Assembly (NCBI GenBank): GCA_902790935.1
Contig: CADATP010000005.1
Location: 1 to 57,092 of the forward strand
Reading direction: 5' to 3'
Length of the DNA: 57,092 nucleotides
DNA from: an uncultured Lachnospiraceae bacterium
GTDB taxonomy: Bacteria; Bacillota; Clostridia; Lachnospirales; Lachnospiraceae
Positions 44,429 to 53,388 of the stretch are shown here, piece by piece; position 1 is the stretch's first letter, and each line of letters starts with the position of its first letter. The position numbers were made by a program, and so were the translations under genes. The notes beneath the pieces were generated by a model. That model did no database searches and had not been told where the DNA came from. It saw nothing but the letters and a program-made list of their open reading frames with translations.

Positions 44429-46328
44429 TATAAGTTATAAATTCATCCTTTGGCAGGGGCTTTGAGAAAAAGAATCCCTGTATATAATCGCAGCGCAGAT
44501 CCGCAAATCTTTGGAGGATCTCGGCGCTTTCAACACCTTCAACAACAATCTTCATACCGAGGGATTTGATCATCTTGACTGTATTGTCGAGGACGATGTC
44601 CCTTCTGATACTACGCTGGACATTGACGAAAGACTTGTCCAGCTTTATTATGTTGAAATTCATACTGGAGACTCTGTCCATATTAGAGTATCCCGTACCG
44701 AAATCATCAAGGGAGAAAGAAATGCCGTAGGATTCGAGGGCCTTCATATTCTCAAGCAGGGAATCCTGGGAGCTGACGGCGGCAGTTTCCGTGATCTCAA
44801 GATTAATCTTTGAGGGATCCACATTAAACCTTTTCATTATGTCTATGATCTCGCTGTAAAGGTCGCCTCGCATACACTGAACTGCGGAGAGATTGACCTC
44901 GATATAGTCGACGCCAAGGTTACTGAACTCGGGGCTGTTTATAAATGAACATACCTCCTCAAGAACAAATGCGCCGATACGGTGGATTGCCCCACTTTTT
45001 TCCGCAGCGGGGATAAAAAACTCGGGAGAAATGTATCCGAAATGCTCATCATAGAGTCTGATCAGAGCTTCGGCAGAGTTAAACTTGTCCTCGCGTATTG
45101 AGTAGATCGGCTGATAATAAACCTCGAAGCCCCTTGTGTTTATAGCGTTCTCGATGATGGTATCGACCTGTCTGATAAGGTTGTAGTGGTTCTTGGCGTA
45201 AAGCTCCGAAGCGTAAACAACCTCTCCTGTAAAATAGCTGGATTCAAGATCGTTTTGGAATGCAAAAAGGGATTCCGCGTCGGGGATATCTTCGGGAAGC
45301 TTTGATACGCAAGTGATGGCGTCAAGGTTAAGCTCGATCCCGCTAAACTCCAAGGGAACGGTAAACATATTGTTTAAAAAGTGGGCTATAAAAGCAGTCT
45401 TGTCGAACTTTCGATAGTCCATCTCAAGGCAGAATTTTCCATCGCCTAAATAATAGCATTCTGCAAAATAATCATTAATATGATTTGCGGAAAGTATGCG
45501 CCCTGAGACTACGCGGAGTATCTTTACGATTCCTTCATATCCGACGATGTTTTCAATCAAAGAATAGTTTGTGATATTGATAAGGATCAGCTCTAAGGGC
45601 TTCCCGTTTTTAAGGCAGCGTTTTACCACATCGGCACAGGCTTTTTTGTTGCTGAGGCCCGTTTCCGTATCCAGGATATCCTCGGGACGGCTGACAAGTG
45701 TTGAGCAAAGAAGCAGGGACATTGCATTTGCGAACATCTCAACTAAAAGCTCAGGGAAGAAAAACTGTACGACTACCGCTATCAGCATCAGCGGGATGAG
45801 ACTGGATATGGCGAGGCTGCTCTTTAGGCCGAGGGATTTTCCGTACTTTACGGTAAGCCTGACGATATGGGCTACATAGATGGCTGCTGAGATATAAAGT
45901 GTGAAAAATAAGGGGCCGCGTGTGTAAGCAAAATCCGAGTTAAAGTAAAATATCCAATGGGTAAAAGGATTGATAAGAGTAAGAGCGGTTATAACAAAAA
46001 ACGGTGCAACAAAAAGTAAATGTCTGTAGCCACGCATAATATAATCGGTATCGGTCATTATCATCAGGTAGATCGTATAGAACGGAGTAGACAGATTGTG
46101 AATGATGATGTATGAGGAATTGGCGATGTAGCGAAGAAATGTGGGGATATTAGGATTCCCGTCAAAGGCAACAGAAAAGATATCCGCAATTATACAAATT
46201 CCGGTTACCATAAGCAGATTCATGAACCATCTGTTCAGACGCCCTTTAGTGAGACCACGGACATAGCGGGTGAAGATCAGAATCGCCAAAACTATTAACG
46301 CACAAAAATCAAAATATAATAATTTCAT
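44397..46328 (-). CDS. membrane EAL-domain cyclic-di-GMP phosphodiesterase with degenerate GGDEF
   Basis: About 643 residues from the ATG at 46328. The N-terminal 220 residues hold about seven membrane segments (FDFCALIVLAILIFTRYVRG first), a sensor layout common in Lachnospiraceae. A GGDEF-like domain follows (about 225-380), in which the signature reads YLGDGKF, so cyclase activity is unlikely. The EAL domain (from about 420) keeps EALIRL, EVNLSA, LEITETAA, DDFGTGYSN, IKLDKSFV, VVEGVES and QGFFFSKPL, so hydrolysis of c-di-GMP is predicted. A longer start (46364) exists, but an extended -10 box lies between the two, favouring 46328. It is antisense to the end of truA. Confidence 0.88.
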   Translation of the reverse strand: MKLLYFDFCALIVLAILIFTRYVRGLTKGRLNRWFMNLLMVTGICIIADIFSVAFDGNPNIPTFLRYIANSSYIIIHNLSTPFYTIYLMIMTDTDYIMRGYRHLLFVAPFFVITALTLINPFTHWIFYFNSDFAYTRGPLFFTLYISAAIYVAHIVRLTVKYGKSLGLKSSLAISSLIPLMLIAVVVQFFFPELLVEMFANAMSLLLCSTLVSRPEDILDTETGLSNKKACADVVKRCLKNGKPLELILINITNYSLIENIVGYEGIVKILRVVSGRILSANHINDYFAECYYLGDGKFCLEMDYRKFDKTAFIAHFLNNMFTVPLEFSGIELNLDAITCVSKLPEDIPDAESLFAFQNDLESSYFTGEVVYASELYAKNHYNLIRQVDTIIENAINTRGFEVYYQPIYSIREDKFNSAEALIRLYDEHFGYISPEFFIPAAEKSGAIHRIGAFVLEEVCSFINSPEFSNLGVDYIEVNLSAVQCMRGDLYSEIIDIMKRFNVDPSKINLEITETAAVSSQDSLLENMKALESYGISFSLDDFGTGYSNMDRVSSMNFNIIKLDKSFVNVQRSIRRDIVLDNTVKMIKSLGMKIVVEGVESAEILQRFADLRCDYIQGFFFSKPLPKDEFITYIKNHNHIGNQ

Positions 46329-46334
46329 GGGGAG

Positions 46335-46363
46335 ATTATAGCATATTTTGTTAAAAATAACCA
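46335..46363 (-). promoter_or_regulatory. extended -10 promoter of the EAL gene, minus strand
   Basis: Reading the minus strand, TGCTATAAT (an extended -10) occupies 46343-46335, with a weak -35 TGGTTA at 46363-46358 and a 17-nt spacer. The A of the ATG at 46328 is 7 nt after the -10 box, so the transcript would start at the start codon. Confidence 0.55.
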
Positions 46364-46391
46364 TATTTCGGGTGTGAAAGACCCAAAAGAC

Positions 46392-46420
46392 TTGAAAAAT
46401 GTACTAATTTTTTTTATAAT
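46392..46420 (+). promoter_or_regulatory. promoter of the PilZ gene
   Basis: TTGAAA (46392-46397), 17-nt spacer, TATAAT (46415-46420). The predicted start is near 46427, followed by GGGGGA before the ATG at 46451. It is divergent from the EAL promoter about 30 nt away. Confidence 0.8.
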
Positions 46421-46450
46421 TTTGATTAGTGATACTAAAGGGGGATCCTT

Positions 46451-47020
46451 ATGACACTGACCGAACTTATAAGCCAGAAAGAAGGAGTTTTCGTTCTTTA
46501 CTGGTATGACTTGCAGGACGAACTGGTATCCAGGGTTTGTTACCCCGAGGTTATCAGCGATGATACCATCGTTCTTCTTAATGAGAATATAGAAACTATG
46601 GCGGACAGAAATCTTTTCTGCCTTGTCTATGAAGAGTTGTCTTCAAATCATGTCTATGTTTTCAATAAGGGTGCGCTTATAAACACAGACAAGGTGCTTT
46701 TAAAATCCGACGATCTGTCGGTTTCCGAGAGCGATAAGCGTATGTTTTACCGCTATGGGATCTCTACGGATCTTGTCCTTATGAATAAGCATCACCATGA
46801 GCGAGTTAAGCTCAATAATATTTCTTACACAGGAGTGAATATCACAACGGATATTCCTCTTAAGATGGGTGAAGAGATCATGCTCTACGATCCTTCTGAA
46901 GTCGTCCCCGTCTATATTCCCGGAGAAGTTGTTTATATTGAAAGAGAGAATAATTACGGCATTATGATCTGCGGTAATTACGATCATATTAACCGTATCG
47001 TTGTACCGAAGATTATTTAA
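46451..47020 (+). CDS. PilZ-domain cyclic-di-GMP receptor
   Basis: 189 residues. The N-terminal half is a YcgR-like beta domain. The C-terminal half carries the two c-di-GMP contact motifs of PilZ: RMFYR (RxxxR, about 97-101) and NISYTG (NxSxxG, about 124-129). It is soluble. It is encoded between an EAL phosphodiesterase and a GGDEF cyclase, so all three parts of a c-di-GMP circuit are adjacent. The target process (motility, pili or exopolysaccharide) is not indicated. Confidence 0.82.
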   Translation: MTLTELISQKEGVFVLYWYDLQDELVSRVCYPEVISDDTIVLLNENIETMADRNLFCLVYEELSSNHVYVFNKGALINTDKVLLKSDDLSVSESDKRMFYRYGISTDLVLMNKHHHERVKLNNISYTGVNITTDIPLKMGEEIMLYDPSEVVPVYIPGEVVYIERENNYGIMICGNYDHINRIVVPKII

Positions 47021-47093
47021 TCCAAGATTTACACAGACAGCTTGTTTGTGCATAATATCGGAAATCTTGAGATAATATTGGCAGGATGAACAT

Positions 47094-48506
47094 ATGAGAG
47101 ATATCAGCAGCTTAAGACCTGACATAGAAAAATGCTCAGAGGGGCACAAGAGCCTTGTGCTTGAGATAAACAGACTTCTTGATCTCTACCAAAGAGAGAT
47201 GGAAGCCTTAGAAGCGGTGTATGATGTCATGGGGGCGAAGCCATGGTACATTGACTTTGACGATTACGGAAACATCACCCGCTGCGAGTGGAGCGATAAT
47301 TACAGGAAAAAGCTGGGCTTTACCGATGAGAATGATTTCCCCAACTCCATCGAATCCTGGATCGGGATAATCGTGGATGATGACAGGGAGATGGTGCTCG
47401 AGAAGTTTTGGGCGGCAATAAAGGATCCCACCGGAAAGACCCATTTTGACGTAAAATACAGAGGACGCAAGAAGGACGGAACCATCAGATTCTTCCGTAC
47501 CGCCGGAGTTGTGCGTCTCCACGACGATAAGTCATCAAACAGCTTTATCGGTATCTCCTACGACGATACGCTTAATCATAAAAGTCTTAGCGGACTTAAG
47601 GAACAGTACGAGATAGTAGAGGCTTTAAGCCGCGACTATCTGAACGTATTTATGGTTGATATTCCCGGAAAGACAGCCACAATCCTTAAACTTGACGGAT
47701 ATGTAACCGAGGGCTTTGGGGATAAGGAGAAAAAGAGCTATCCCTACGAACCCTTCGCGGCTCAGTATATAAAGGACAGAGTATACGAGGAAGACAGAGG
47801 TGCACTTACCAAGGCTATGTCACTCGAGAAGGTTAAGGAGATGCTCGCCGAGAACGACGAGTATGTGATGGGATATAGGGCTGTCGATAAGGGCGAGATC
47901 CATTATTATCAGTTTACTTATCTGAAGCTGCAGACGGATGAAGGGGATGAAAAGGTTATTGCCGGATTTAAAAATATCGACGGAATTGTTGAATCCGCAA
48001 AGGAAAGGGCGCTCCTTAAAGAACTTTCCGAGAGAGACTCTATGACCGGAATTTTAAACAGAGGATTCGGAGAAAAGACCGCTACCCAGATCCTTGGCGG
48101 CGATAATAAAGGAATGTTCTGTATACTTGATATCGATGATTTCAAACATGTAAACGATACATACGGCCATAATACCGGTGATAAGGTTATAAAGAAAGTC
48201 GCTACTTCCCTGGAAGAGGCCTTTGGCGAGGAAAGCGTTGTTTTCAGACTTGGCGGTGATGAGTTCGCCGTACTTAAAAAAGACGTTGCTTCAAAAGAAG
48301 AGGCAAAGACCTACATAGATAAGTTTTTTGATATCATAGATCACCATTCCATAGATGAACTTAAGGGCTCAAAGTTTTTTGCAAGTGTAGGGGTAGGGCT
48401 CTTTAGCGAAGCGGATAAGGATTTTGAGGAACTCTATAAAAAGGTTGACAGCTGCGTTTATGTCAGCAAAAAGACGAAGGGCAATATCCTCACGTTTTCC
48501 GAGTAA
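47094..48506 (+). CDS. PAS-GGDEF diguanylate cyclase
   Basis: 470 residues, soluble. An N-terminal helical stretch leads to a PAS-like domain (about 40-155, WSDNYRKKLGFTDENDFPNS and VKYRGRKKDGTIRFFRTAG), then a second sensor-like region (about 175-300) and a C-terminal GGDEF domain. The catalytic motif RLGGDEFAVL is intact (about 385-394), as is DIDDFKHVNDTYGHNTGD. No RxxD inhibitory site is obvious. It is predicted to make c-di-GMP in the cytoplasm in response to an unknown ligand. Confidence 0.92.
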   Translation: MRDISSLRPDIEKCSEGHKSLVLEINRLLDLYQREMEALEAVYDVMGAKPWYIDFDDYGNITRCEWSDNYRKKLGFTDENDFPNSIESWIGIIVDDDREMVLEKFWAAIKDPTGKTHFDVKYRGRKKDGTIRFFRTAGVVRLHDDKSSNSFIGISYDDTLNHKSLSGLKEQYEIVEALSRDYLNVFMVDIPGKTATILKLDGYVTEGFGDKEKKSYPYEPFAAQYIKDRVYEEDRGALTKAMSLEKVKEMLAENDEYVMGYRAVDKGEIHYYQFTYLKLQTDEGDEKVIAGFKNIDGIVESAKERALLKELSERDSMTGILNRGFGEKTATQILGGDNKGMFCILDIDDFKHVNDTYGHNTGDKVIKKVATSLEEAFGEESVVFRLGGDEFAVLKKDVASKEEAKTYIDKFFDIIDHHSIDELKGSKFFASVGVGLFSEADKDFEELYKKVDSCVYVSKKTKGNILTFSE

Positions 48507-48541
48507 TTGTTAAAATTGCATAAATAAGTATATGGATTGTA

Positions 48542-48569
48542 TTGACTGTTGCACAAAAGATGTTATAAT
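48542..48569 (+). promoter_or_regulatory. promoter of the ZIP transporter gene
   Basis: TTGACT (48542-48547), 16-nt spacer, TATAAT (48564-48569). The predicted start, near 48576, is immediately followed by a palindrome at 48578-48595. The leader is about 120 nt. Confidence 0.8.
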
Positions 48570-48577
48570 CTAATCAA

Positions 48578-48595
48578 AGTTAGTGATAACTAACT
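48578..48595. promoter_or_regulatory. palindromic operator, possibly DtxR/MntR type
   Basis: AGTTAGTGATAACTAACT is an 18-nt near-perfect palindrome with TTAG/CTAA cores, covering the predicted transcription start of a metal transporter gene. Its size and half-sites resemble metal-dependent DtxR-family repressor sites. The identity of the repressor is inferred. Confidence 0.6.
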
Positions 48596-48695
48596 ATACT
48601 GATAATTAATGTTAACGTCTTTTGTGCTTTTTCTTTTTTAAAGGGAGAGCGTGGAAAAGCATTATACTTAAAACTATCGGAAAGAGGTGACAACT

Positions 48696-49475
48696 ATGTA
48701 TCTTCAGGTAGCACAGGGAATCTTGATACCTTTTATCGGAACTACGCTTGGCTCAGCCTGCGTACTGTTTATGAGGCAGAAACTAAATGCAAAGGTTCAA
48801 AGAGCTCTTACGGGATTTGCCGCCGGAGTTATGGTGGCGGCATCAATATGGAGCCTTATTATGCCGGCTATGGAGCAGTCAGCAGGAATGGGAAAGCTTT
48901 CATTTATCCCCGCGGCGGTAGGTTTCTGGATCGGAATACTTTTCTTACTATTACTTGATAGGGTCATTCCACATATGCACCTTGATAATAGCAAGGAAGG
49001 TGTAAAGAGCAGACTGCCGAGGACAACGATGCTTGTTCTTGCGGTAACGCTGCATAATCTTCCGGAAGGAATGGCTGTTGGCGTTGTTTATGCCGGATTC
49101 CTCTCGGGTAACACAGGTATAACGGCGCTTGGAGCCTTAGCTCTTTCACTCGGAATCGCTATCCAGAATTTCCCCGAGGGAGCTATTATCTCTATGCCGC
49201 TTAAGGCAGAGGGAATGAGCAAGAAAAAGGCTTTTCTTATGGGAACTTTGTCAGGAGTAGTTGAGCCTTTGGGAGCGCTTCTTACTATTCTTGCGGCGCA
49301 GTTTTTTGTACCTATCCTGCCTTATCTTCTGAGCTTCGCGGCCGGCGGAATGATGTATGTTGTGGTTGAGGAGCTTGTTCCGGAGATGGCAGAGGGAGAG
49401 CACTCAAATATCGGAACCATCATGTTCGCACTGGGGTTTACGGTTATGATGGCACTTGATGTTGCACTTGGTTAA
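48696..49475 (+). CDS. ZIP-family divalent metal transporter
   Basis: 259 residues, eight predicted membrane segments. The metal-binding helices contain HNLPEGMAVGVVYAG (about 119-133) and QNFPEGAII (about 156-164), the pattern of the GufA/ZupT-like ZIP subfamily (zinc, possibly iron or manganese). ATG 48696 follows AGAGGTG. It is preceded by a good promoter and a palindromic operator, which suggests metal-dependent repression. Confidence 0.9.
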   Translation: MYLQVAQGILIPFIGTTLGSACVLFMRQKLNAKVQRALTGFAAGVMVAASIWSLIMPAMEQSAGMGKLSFIPAAVGFWIGILFLLLLDRVIPHMHLDNSKEGVKSRLPRTTMLVLAVTLHNLPEGMAVGVVYAGFLSGNTGITALGALALSLGIAIQNFPEGAIISMPLKAEGMSKKKAFLMGTLSGVVEPLGALLTILAAQFFVPILPYLLSFAAGGMMYVVVEELVPEMAEGEHSNIGTIMFALGFTVMMALDVALG

Positions 49476-49495
49476 AAGAAAGGTAAAAAATCAGT

Positions 49496-50305
49496 ATGAA
49501 AAAGAAAATAGCAGCGGCGTTTTTTTCAGTAGCGCTTATGGCCTCGTCCCTTACAGGATGCGGCGAGCTTGGAGAGCTCGTGGAAGATACGGGATCGGAG
49601 CAGACACAGGAGGCAATTCAGGAAGGGCTTGATACCTTCTCTGATGCATTGGACAGCATAATCGGAGAAAGTGAAGACGTTTCACAAAGCACTTCTGATA
49701 TCGAAAACGTTACGGGAAATACAGTTGAAGATAACGCGGAAGCAGATACTTCAGAGGCAGATACATCAGAGACGCAAGCCGGGGACGCAGGCAGCGTAAG
49801 CGAAGGAGAAAGCGCTGCGGATGCAGAAAATACGGACGATACCTGGCCTGTGGATATGTCTACATATGAGATCAAGGTTCTTTCCATAGGAGATCCCGCA
49901 CCTGACTTTACAGCAACGCTTACAAACGGTGAAACATTCACTCTTTCGGAGCATAAAAGCGATGTGGTGCTTATAAACTTTTGGGCAACCTGGTGCGGAC
50001 CCTGCGTTAGCGAGATGCCTGAACTTCAGGAGCTTTCCGACGAAGGAATCGAGAACTTCGAGCTTATCTGTATAAACTGCGGAGAGGAAGCCGGTATCGT
50101 TGACAAGTTTGTGGAGAAAAAGAAGTTTGATATGAATATTGCATATGATACGGATTACGCTATCGGGAATTATTTCCCCACACAGTTTATTCCCTACACT
50201 CTTATAATCAAGGACGGAATCATCTACGATATGTATGATGGTGTACCTTCAAAAGGAGCATACGATACTTATAAACTTGTAGTAGAAAGACTATTGAAAA
50301 ATTAG
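49496..50305 (+). CDS. TlpA/ResA-like thioredoxin-fold lipoprotein
   Basis: 269 residues. The signal peptide ends in a lipobox (MASSLTGC, Cys22). An acidic Ser/Thr/Glu/Asp linker (about 23-120) is followed by a thioredoxin-like domain with FWATWCGPCVSEMPELQEL (CxxC about 166-169) and FIPYTLIIKDG (cis-Pro region). It would be an extracytoplasmic thiol-disulfide protein. The gap to the ZIP gene is 20 nt, so it is probably co-transcribed and under the same metal control. Confidence 0.9.
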   Translation: MKKKIAAAFFSVALMASSLTGCGELGELVEDTGSEQTQEAIQEGLDTFSDALDSIIGESEDVSQSTSDIENVTGNTVEDNAEADTSEADTSETQAGDAGSVSEGESAADAENTDDTWPVDMSTYEIKVLSIGDPAPDFTATLTNGETFTLSEHKSDVVLINFWATWCGPCVSEMPELQELSDEGIENFELICINCGEEAGIVDKFVEKKKFDMNIAYDTDYAIGNYFPTQFIPYTLIIKDGIIYDMYDGVPSKGAYDTYKLVVERLLKN

Positions 50306-50330
50306 ATTGATAAAAAAGTATAGGGCGAAC

Positions 50331-50359
50331 AAAAACGGCTAACCTTTGCAGGCTAGCCG
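50331..50359 (-). terminator. shared terminator between convergent genes
   Basis: CGGCTA...TAGCCG arms (50336-50341 and 50354-50359). In the minus-strand transcript the stem is 9 bp with one G-U pair and is followed by five T, so it mainly ends the chemoreceptor gene. On the + strand one pair is lost and the T-run is short, but it may also stop transcription from the lipoprotein gene. Confidence 0.8.
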
Positions 50360-50413
50360 CTTTATTATACCTTCAAAAACTATTTGGTAGTTTAGTTAAT
50401 CAGTAAACATCTC

Positions 50414-52162
50414 TTAAACCTTAAAGAAAGCAACGTTTTTCTTAAGGGTATCGGAGATGTCGCCGAGCTCATCCGCTTCGGTAACGATTCCGCCCATATT
50501 TGAAGTAAGCTGAGTGATGGAAGCGCTGGTTTCCTGGGTTGATGCGGCGTACTCCTCGGAGAGACTTGAGAGGGAGTCGACAGATCCCATGATCTTTTCC
50601 TTACCTTCGGTCATCTGGTCTACGAGAGAAGCGATTTCCTTGTTTCCTTCCTCTGTTTCTGTAAGAAGAGCAAGCATCTCGTCAAAGGCAACACTCATCT
50701 GCTCAAGAGCAGTGGCTTCGTTTGTGGTAGCTTCCTTGATGCTTGAAGTGAGATTTCTGTTCTCGTTGGAGTATGTGGTTATAGTGCTGAGCATATTTGT
50801 GATCTGGCCGGCCATCTGGTTTGACTCTTCGGCAAGACCCTTAATATTGTCGGCAACAACTGCAAAGCCCTTGCCCGCTTCTCCTGCTCTTGCAGCCTCG
50901 ATGGAAGCGTTGAGAGCAAGGAGGTTGGTCTGGCTTGCGATGGAAATGATTCCTTCGGCTGCCTTGGAAATCTCGTCTACGACGTCAGCGGTCTTTCCTA
51001 CAGAATCAGCAACCTGACCTGCTTTTGCGTCGGTAAGTTCATCAGCCTTTCTGATCTCGCCGAGCTGCTTCTGGAGGGCGATCGACTGTTCGTAGAGAAG
51101 CTTAACCTTTTCAAGGTTACTTGCGGTGGCGCTTTGTACTTTGTCGATGCTTTCACCGATATCAACCGTGATCTGAGCTGTGGTCTGTACGTCCTCAGCC
51201 ATAGTCATAGCGCCCTCGGCAAGTTCGCCGACTGCAGTTGAGATATTGGTTGTATTTTCCTCGGAAGAGGAGATGCTCTGTTTTGTATTTGAAGCCTTTT
51301 CGTTGACCGTATCGGCGGAATCGATAACAAGCTTGAGGGAATCCTGAAGCTTGCTGCGCATATCCTCCAAAGAGTACTCAACGGTATAGAATTCGTTGAA
51401 TATACTCTCAGTCTTTACCTCGGATACAAAGTCGCCGCCGGACATATTGCCGACACCCTTAACAATGTACTGAAGACTCTTGCGCATCATAATGATCACA
51501 ACGATAACTGATGCCGCAATGACCAGGGCAATAACTCCGAAGGCCAAGGAGCTTACGATGATCCTTGCTACGTTTCCCTTTTCCTGAGAAGCCTTTTCGG
51601 CAATTGCCCAGCTTTCTGTGATATCGGTCATACCGGAGATGGATTCTCTTGCAGCTTCAAAGTACTGCACAAAGAGAGCGTAGTCGCCGTTGTCACTTGC
51701 TACTTCGTAGCAAGAATCCCAAAGATTAAAGCCTTCGATAAACTCGTTGTAATATTCTTCAAAATTCTTGTCCTCAACCTTCGTACCGGTAATGAGGGAG
51801 GGATTCTTTGAAGCGATGTTTTTGGCTTCTTCGATTCTGTCGAGGGTCTGCTGCCTGTTATCGACATAGTCGCCGATGTATCCGTCAAGTAGTTCCTGCA
51901 TAAGATCGGGCGGAACATCTGAGGGCGCTAATTTAATGTCGTGGTACTGAACTGCCGCGATCATTGACTGGTAAAAGTCACGGTCGGCATTGATAAGATC
52001 AGAACTGATAGTGTAGAGATTGTTGAAATAGAGCTCCTCATCAGAACTTGAGGTACTCATGATCTGGCCTGTGAAAAATCCGATGCTTCCGATGAGCATA
52101 AGGATAAGTAGGCCGAATGAAACAAATAGCGAGGCTGTAATGGTAAGTGCTTTTTTCTTCAT
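50414..52162 (-). CDS. methyl-accepting chemotaxis protein
   Basis: 582 residues. An N-terminal membrane segment (about 7-33), an extracytoplasmic helical sensor domain of about 165 residues (four-helix-bundle type), a second membrane segment (about 200-227), a HAMP-like region and the signalling domain. The hairpin tip [20 protein letters not shown] plus [20 protein letters not shown] is canonical. It would report a ligand to CheA/CheW and implies a motile cell. GGAGGA lies 9-14 nt before the ATG on the minus strand. No sigma-D type promoter was recognised. Confidence 0.95.
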   Translation of the reverse strand: MKKKALTITASLFVSFGLLILMLIGSIGFFTGQIMSTSSSDEELYFNNLYTISSDLINADRDFYQSMIAAVQYHDIKLAPSDVPPDLMQELLDGYIGDYVDNRQQTLDRIEEAKNIASKNPSLITGTKVEDKNFEEYYNEFIEGFNLWDSCYEVASDNGDYALFVQYFEAARESISGMTDITESWAIAEKASQEKGNVARIIVSSLAFGVIALVIAASVIVVIIMMRKSLQYIVKGVGNMSGGDFVSEVKTESIFNEFYTVEYSLEDMRSKLQDSLKLVIDSADTVNEKASNTKQSISSSEENTTNISTAVGELAEGAMTMAEDVQTTAQITVDIGESIDKVQSATASNLEKVKLLYEQSIALQKQLGEIRKADELTDAKAGQVADSVGKTADVVDEISKAAEGIISIASQTNLLALNASIEAARAGEAGKGFAVVADNIKGLAEESNQMAGQITNMLSTITTYSNENRNLTSSIKEATTNEATALEQMSVAFDEMLALLTETEEGNKEIASLVDQMTEGKEKIMGSVDSLSSLSEEYAASTQETSASITQLTSNMGGIVTEADELGDISDTLKKNVAFFKV

Positions 52163-52373
52163 ATAGTGTGTCCTCCTATATCATAAAGTAAAAACTTGAA
52201 GAGACTAAACTGTAAGACATCAAAACAAAAAGAAATCTGCAATTATGTAAGAGCAATTGCTATTTAATTGATTATGCTATTCTACCATATTTTGCCGTAT
52301 TATGATAGTATTTATGTATATAAAATTTCTGTAAATTATTGCAAAAACAAGGCGACTAAAGCGGTAAAAAAAT
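52163..52373. other. intergenic region between divergent chemoreceptor and CXXC-protein genes
   Basis: A 211-nt A/T-rich gap. It holds the chemoreceptor ribosome binding site (near 52171-52177, minus strand) and presumably both promoters. TATGAT and TATATA-like patches are present, but no box pair with good spacing could be assigned with confidence. Confidence 0.4.
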
Positions 52374-52523
52374 ATGAAAAAAAACAGGCTGAAAACAATT
52401 ACGGCAATTTGCATATTAACCATTGGAACGGGAGCAGTCATCTACGGATCGCTTACGGGAGGATTTAAAGATGTTTGGCAAAAAGCAGTCATCATCTGTA
52501 ACGAGTGTATAGGACTGGGGTGA
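52374..52523 (+). CDS. 49-residue CXXC membrane protein (CD1871A-like)
   Basis: MKKNRLKTITAICILTIGTG begins the protein; one membrane segment (about 8-27) is followed by GGFKDVWQKAVIICNECIGL, with a CNEC motif close to the C-terminus. I recognise the type as the small CD1871A-family CXXC proteins that occur next to membrane ferredoxins in Clostridia. The stop is 4 nt before the NapH-like gene, so they are coupled. The ribosome binding site is weak. The function is unknown; a redox or electron-transfer partner of the next protein is plausible. Confidence 0.75.
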   Translation: MKKNRLKTITAICILTIGTGAVIYGSLTGGFKDVWQKAVIICNECIGLG

Positions 52524-52527
52524 GATC

Positions 52528-53388
52528 ATGGAAAAGATAAAGAAAAACAGATTTCACCTCTCTGCAAGAAGATATACGCAGCTTCTGGCAGCAGTACTCT
52601 ACAACAGTAACTTTAAAGGCTTTTTTACCGGAAAGATATTTCGCGGAGACATAAAGGGCGCCTGCGTTCCGGGCTTAAACTGCTATTCCTGTCCGGGAGC
52701 AATAGGAGCCTGCCCTCTCGGAAGCCTTCAATCCGGACTTGTAAATGCATCCTATAAGATCCCATTTTATGTAATTGGTACGCTCCTTCTTTTCGGACTT
52801 TTTATGGGAAGATTTATCTGTGGCTTTTTATGCCCCTTCGGACTGGCACAGGAGCTGCTTTCAAAGATCCCGGTACCGAAGCTTAAAAAGAATAAAGTAA
52901 CAAAAGCCCTATCCTATCTTAAGTATGTGATACTTTCGGGGCTTGTTATCCTGATCCCTGTCTTTAAAGGTGTTCCGGGGTTCTGCAAATGGATATGCCC
53001 TGTGGGAACAGCGGAAGGCGGGTTCCTTCTTGCCATCACAAATGAAAACGTCAGAGCGATGCTGGGATTACTTTTTTCGTGGAAAGTTTTTGTTTTTTGC
53101 TTTATAATTATATCTTGCATGTTCGTCCACAGAGCATTTTGCAGATTTATATGTCCCTTGGGAGCGATTTACTCCTTCTTTAATCCCATAGCTTTTTTCG
53201 GGATTAAGGTTAGCACAGACAAGTGCATAGGCTGCAATGCCTGCGTCAGGGCGTGCAAGATGGATGTTAAAAAGGTTTGTGATATGGAATGTGTACACTG
53301 CGGGGATTGTATTAAGCATTGCCCTACGGGTGCCATCGGTTACGGCTTTTGGAATAAGCCCTTCACAAAACGCAAGGAGGAAAAATGA
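52528..53388 (+). CDS. NapH-like membrane 4Fe-4S ferredoxin
   Basis: 286 residues. It has four to five membrane segments with cysteine pairs (CYSCPGAIGACPLG, CGFLCPFG, CKWICPVG, CRFICPLG), as in the NapH/RdxA-like family. The C-terminus carries two [4Fe-4S] sites: CIGCNACVRACKMDV (about 231-245) and CVHCGDCIKHCP (about 255-266). It would pass electrons across or along the membrane; the donor and acceptor are unknown. It overlaps the next gene by 4 nt (ATGA). Confidence 0.88.
   Translation: MEKIKKNRFHLSARRYTQLLAAVLYNSNFKGFFTGKIFRGDIKGACVPGLNCYSCPGAIGACPLGSLQSGLVNASYKIPFYVIGTLLLFGLFMGRFICGFLCPFGLAQELLSKIPVPKLKKNKVTKALSYLKYVILSGLVILIPVFKGVPGFCKWICPVGTAEGGFLLAITNENVRAMLGLLFSWKVFVFCFIIISCMFVHRAFCRFICPLGAIYSFFNPIAFFGIKVSTDKCIGCNACVRACKMDVKKVCDMECVHCGDCIKHCPTGAIGYGFWNKPFTKRKEEK

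Noticed and set aside
50514-51017. 167-codon frame on the + strand inside the chemoreceptor gene
   Set aside because: It is the mirror of a strongly conserved signalling domain; its Ser/Ala-rich translation and lack of a ribosome binding site mark it as a shadow.
52268-52468. 66-codon frame overlapping the CXXC gene
   Set aside because: It has no ribosome binding site and a random-looking composition, and it is in a different frame from the convincing 49-residue CXXC protein at 52374-52523.
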